Shown here in pieces: positions 61,331-64,000 of a DNA stretch of 64,000 bases. The first letter of the stretch is position 1; each line of letters begins with the position of its first letter. Source of the DNA: Pseudanabaena biceps (GTDB lineage Bacteria; Cyanobacteriota; Cyanobacteriia; Pseudanabaenales; Pseudanabaenaceae); assembly GCA_013361095.1 (NCBI GenBank), contig JAATWA010000001.1:124001-188000 (forward strand), written 5' to 3'. A model generated the notes under the pieces. That model saw nothing but the letters and a program-made list of their open reading frames with translations. It did not search any database and was not told the origin of the DNA. The position numbers and the translations under genes were made by a program.

Positions 61331-62290
61331 TTAATGTGATGTGAGAGCCATTAATTCAGGATCTTGGAATAGTGGCGTACTCAAGTAACGTTCGCCAAAA
61401 CTAGGCTGAATCATCACAACCATTTTGCCAGCATTTTCAGGACGCTTGGCAATCTGCACTGCCGCATAGAGCGCCGCACCACTAGAAATACCTGAGAGAA
61501 GACCTTCTTCTCTGGCAAGTCTACGTCCAAAAGCGATCGCTTGATCATCTGTCACAGGAATAATCTCATCAATCAGTTCTGTCTTCAAAACTTCAGGAAT
61601 AAAACCAGCCCCGATGCCTTGGATTTTGTGAGGGCCAGGACGATGACCAGCTAAGACTTGGCTGTTGGCTGGCTCGACTGCGATCGCCTTAAACGTTGGC
61701 TTACGCGACTTAATCACTTCCGCAATTCCTGTAATCGTGCCGCCAGTGCCAACTCCCGAAATTACAAAGTCAACCTGTCCATCGGTATCTTCCCAAATCT
61801 CTTCAGCAGTTGTTTGGCGATGGATTGCGGGATTAGAAGGATTGCGAAACTGTTGCAACATATAGGCATTGGGAGTGCTTTCGGTGATTTCCTTAGCTCG
61901 ACGAATTGCGCCGCCCATGCCTTCAGTTCCCGCCGTAAGTTCCAACGTCGCACCATAGGCGCGTAACATTGATCGCCTTTCCATACTCATAGTTTCTGGC
62001 ATGGTCAAGATTAATTTATATCCCTTAGCGGCTGCTACCATCGCCAAAGCAATTCCCGTATTGCCAGAGGTTGGCTCTACCAAAATGGTTTTATTTGGGG
62101 AAATTAAGCCCTGTTCTTCGGCTTCTTGAATCATATTTACCCCAATCCGATCCTTGACGGATGCGGCGGGATTCATACCTTCTAGTTTGACAATAATTCG
62201 CGCCACGCATCCCTCAGCCTTGGGAATGCGCTGCAATTCGACTAAGGGGGTATGTCCGACTAATTCGGTTATGTTATTAGCAATTTTCAT
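61331..62290 (-). CDS. cysK: cysteine synthase A (O-acetylserine sulfhydrylase)
   Basis: PLP-dependent cysteine synthesis from O-acetylserine and sulfide. The 319-residue protein shows the PLP-lysine motif [11 protein letters not shown], the phosphate-binding [47 protein letters not shown] and [11 protein letters not shown]. It is monocistronic. Confidence 0.95.
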   Translation of the reverse strand: MKIANNITELVGHTPLVELQRIPKAEGCVARIIVKLEGMNPAASVKDRIGVNMIQEAEEQGLISPNKTILVEPTSGNTGIALAMVAAAKGYKLILTMPETMSMERRSMLRAYGATLELTAGTEGMGGAIRRAKEITESTPNAYMLQQFRNPSNPAIHRQTTAEEIWEDTDGQVDFVISGVGTGGTITGIAEVIKSRKPTFKAIAVEPANSQVLAGHRPGPHKIQGIGAGFIPEVLKTELIDEIIPVTDDQAIAFGRRLAREEGLLSGISSGAALYAAVQIAKRPENAGKMVVMIQPSFGERYLSTPLFQDPELMALTSH

Positions 62291-62508
62291 AGATAAATGC
62301 TTAAAAGATTGCGGGTAAATGAGCTTGTAGTCAACTTTAGAGCATTTTTGAGGGCTTTGGAATTTCTTGATATAAAGTAGCGATCGCCACTTTTATCGCC
62401 CAAAAGCTACACACACTAACTCTTTTCGGGTTTAATAGGGATATTGCGATCGCAAAAAAATTTCATAACATCATCACAAACTTATTAATTAATATTAAAT
62501 AAACTCCT

Positions 62509-62916
62509 ATGGCTGCAACTTTAAAAGATTTTTTAGAAGAATGTCACACTCTCGGTTTAGTCCGCCTGATCGTCACCAGTGACGCAGGTGTGCTAGAAGC
62601 AAGGGTAAATATCGAGAAGCTATTTTACGCGGAACTCCCCAAGGGCAAGTATGCAAATATGCATTCTGAGCATATCGAGTTTCACCTAAACATGGACAAA
62701 ATCACCGATGTCCGCTTTGAAACCGCCGAAGCCAAACGCGGCAATTTCACCACCTACGCCGTCCGTTTCCTTGATGCTGGTGATAAAGCGCAAATGAGTG
62801 CTTTCCTTCAATGGGGTAAACCAGGTGAATATGCTGAAGGTCAAGTCGAAGCTTGGTCTGCTCTCAAAGACAAGTACGGCGAGACATGGAAGCCTGAGCC
62901 TGTTGAGAATGTATAG
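62509..62916 (+). CDS. hypothetical ChuX/HutX-like protein
   Basis: The 135-residue protein contains FYAELPKGKYANMHSEHIEF, HLNMDKITDVRFETAEAK and NFTTYAVRFLDAGDKAQMSAF. That resembles heme-utilisation carrier or split-barrel folds, a loose likeness without a diagnostic motif. Function is unknown. A toxin-antitoxin-like pair follows 50 bp downstream. Confidence 0.55.
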   Translation: MAATLKDFLEECHTLGLVRLIVTSDAGVLEARVNIEKLFYAELPKGKYANMHSEHIEFHLNMDKITDVRFETAEAKRGNFTTYAVRFLDAGDKAQMSAFLQWGKPGEYAEGQVEAWSALKDKYGETWKPEPVENV

Positions 62917-62965
62917 GTCATAATTGTTAATATTTCTGTCTGCGATCGCACCAGAGGGAAAATCA

Positions 62966-63250
62966 ATGCAACAAACTATTACTAAAGATCAAGAATCTAG
63001 CACCAATATTTCCTTAGATGATGAGGTGCTAAAAATCTTTGCGAAAATGCCAGATACCCTCAAGATCGAGGTTCTGCACTATGCAGAATATTTATTGAAT
63101 AAGGGAATTGAAAAATCATCTGGTTCTGCGATCGCAAGTGATGAAATACCCAAGAAAAAATATAGACAAGCAGGAACGATGACAGGACTGATTGTGATGT
63201 CAGATGACTTTGATGAGCCGTTGGCAGAAATGCAAGAGTATATGTATTAA
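62966..63250 (+). CDS. DUF2281 antitoxin
   Basis: The protein from ATG 62966 has 94 residues. LKIFAKMPDTLKIEVLHYAEYLL is the DUF2281 helical core, and AGTMTGLIVMSDDFDEPLAEMQEYMY is its characteristic C-terminal motif, which occludes the toxin site. AGAGGG precedes the start by about 7 bases. The toxin gene begins five bases after the stop. Confidence 0.85.
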   Translation: MQQTITKDQESSTNISLDDEVLKIFAKMPDTLKIEVLHYAEYLLNKGIEKSSGSAIASDEIPKKKYRQAGTMTGLIVMSDDFDEPLAEMQEYMY

Positions 63251-63255
63251 TTCCT

Positions 63256-63639
63256 ATGCTTTTAGATACGCATACTCTACTTTGGTTTCTCAATAATGAC
63301 CCACGCTTGCCAGTAAGTGTAAGGCAAAAAATTGAAGAAACTGAGCTTGTATTTGTTAGTGCTATTTCTATCTGGGAGATAGCAATCAAAATCAATATTG
63401 GCAAATTAAATATCCTGACATCTTTTGAAGCAATCAAAGAGAATATGAATGCTCTGAATATTCAAGAGTTGCCGATTGAATTTGATGATAGCCTCGCCTA
63501 TATTGGTTTGCCGATTCTAAAAGAACATAAAGATCCCTTTGATCGAATGATTGTCGCTCAAGCTATGAGGCGATCGCTGCCTCTAGTTAGTACAGACAAA
63601 AAACTTGATGCTTATCCAATTAATAGACTATGGGAATAA
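63256..63639 (+). CDS. PIN-domain toxin (VapC-like)
   Basis: The 127-residue PIN protein has MLLDTHTLLWFL with the first Asp, SAISIWEIAIKINIGKL with the Glu, and KDPFDRMIVAQAM with the final acidic residues. It pairs with the upstream DUF2281 antitoxin. Its expected activity is RNA cleavage. A second, unrelated DUF2281/PIN pair is at 44.1-44.8 kb. Confidence 0.9.
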   Translation: MLLDTHTLLWFLNNDPRLPVSVRQKIEETELVFVSAISIWEIAIKINIGKLNILTSFEAIKENMNALNIQELPIEFDDSLAYIGLPILKEHKDPFDRMIVAQAMRRSLPLVSTDKKLDAYPINRLWE

Positions 63640-63814
63640 GTGAAGTTATAATCAGATCTCAAAAGACAAGTACAGCAAAACTTGAAAGCCTGAGCCTGTT
63701 TAGAGTGTGTAAATATTTTCAATTAGTGTTGCCCAATTTAAACCTATATACACCCTTAGTTTGTAGATTGTGCAAATAATCTATATTCGATCCTCAGAAA
63801 AATGGTAGTTATTA

Positions 63815-64000
63815 ATGTCAGATTTATCAGATAACGAAAGAATTAAAATCGAACATCTTTTAGATATGGGAGGAGGATATGTTCTTACATTCTCTGATAG
63901 AACTTTCAGACAATTTATCATTGAACAGGTGCAAATTGATATAGATAATGAAAAATATATTGCCCAAGGAAAGTCAAAGTCAAAAAGGCTAAGATCATTC
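63815..64000 (+). CDS. partial gene running off the window
   Basis: The first 62 codons read MSDLSDNERIKIEHLLDMGG, GYVLTFSDRTFRQFIIEQVQ and onward. GYVLxFSDRTFxxF recalls an N-terminal domain found in several phage-resistance-type proteins of HEPN or AbiJ families, which I cannot confirm without the rest. It starts 175 bp after a toxin-antitoxin pair. Confidence 0.5.
   Translation, partial: MSDLSDNERIKIEHLLDMGGGYVLTFSDRTFRQFIIEQVQIDIDNEKYIAQGKSKSKRLRSF

Noticed and set aside
1-64000. Frequent GCGATCGC octamers as a specific regulatory signal
   Set aside because: This is the HIP1 sequence, spread through genes and gaps of many cyanobacteria, with no local pattern except at the small repeats near 43-45 kb.

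Overview
The window is a piece of a cyanobacterial chromosome, most likely from Pseudanabaena or a close relative. The evidence is the very frequent HIP1 octamer GCGATCGC, cyanobacterium-specific genes (Ycf20, a CRR6-type NDH-1 assembly factor, a PixD BLUF photoreceptor, an orange-carotenoid-protein-like pair, a CpcD-domain protein, a CruG-like carotenoid glycosyltransferase), and many short GC-rich hairpins between genes. The genus is my inference; no rRNA or other marker is present.

Layout. Positions 1-13.7 kb hold ordinary housekeeping genes: an ABC-2 permease, PilT, methionine aminopeptidase, an SDR, RlpA, LarE, Ycf20, DapB, a NarL-type response regulator, a ProA-like protein that lacks the catalytic cysteine, and tRNAs Met/Ile(CAT), Glu, Leu and Val. 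Positions 13.63-27.22 kb are an integrative element inserted in the 3' end of tRNA-Val(GAC) and bounded by a 50-bp perfect direct repeat. It carries a tyrosine recombinase, a prim-pol/PriCT protein, a D5-type helicase, a zinc-binding protein of unknown function, and two defence cargoes. One is an Abi_2 (AbiF-like) HEPN protein preceded by a hairpin RNA candidate with its own promoter. The other is a type I restriction-modification operon (hsdR-hsdS-hsdM) whose hsdS is split by an IS1-family element. A second, decayed IS1-family element sits just outside the right attachment site.

Positions 28.4-41.6 kb return to core genes: a GT39-type mannosyltransferase, a DnaJ-type co-chaperone, CRR6, ThiL, PixD, an ABC ATPase, tRNA-Ala, an HTH/nucleotidyltransferase pair resembling AbiE systems, MnmG, a CpcD-domain protein, a metallophosphoesterase and a VOC protein. 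Positions 41.8-45.5 kb are an accessory patch with three toxin-antitoxin-like pairs, an HNH nuclease and several short duplicated segments. Positions 45.6-62.3 kb hold hydrolases, a TauE transporter, a helicase-like protein, a PPOX protein, PAP2, a decayed gpmA, a GAF protein, the divergent HCP/CTDH carotenoid pair, remnants of an SDR and a zinc alcohol dehydrogenase, a YegS-like lipid kinase, FolC, CruG and CysK. The window ends with another DUF2281/PIN pair and the start of a gene that runs off the edge.

Non-coding space is dominated by dispersed palindromic repeats. I separate four families: TA-flanked elements with CTCCCTTCCCA ends, AAAACCC...GGGTTTT hairpins with GGCGC-GAA-GCGCC cores, a composite element with CAGCAATTCTCATTAT ends, and elements with TTAGGACTTACGCA ends. 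Many also lie where transcription terminators are expected. No CRISPR array, rRNA operon or complete prophage was found.
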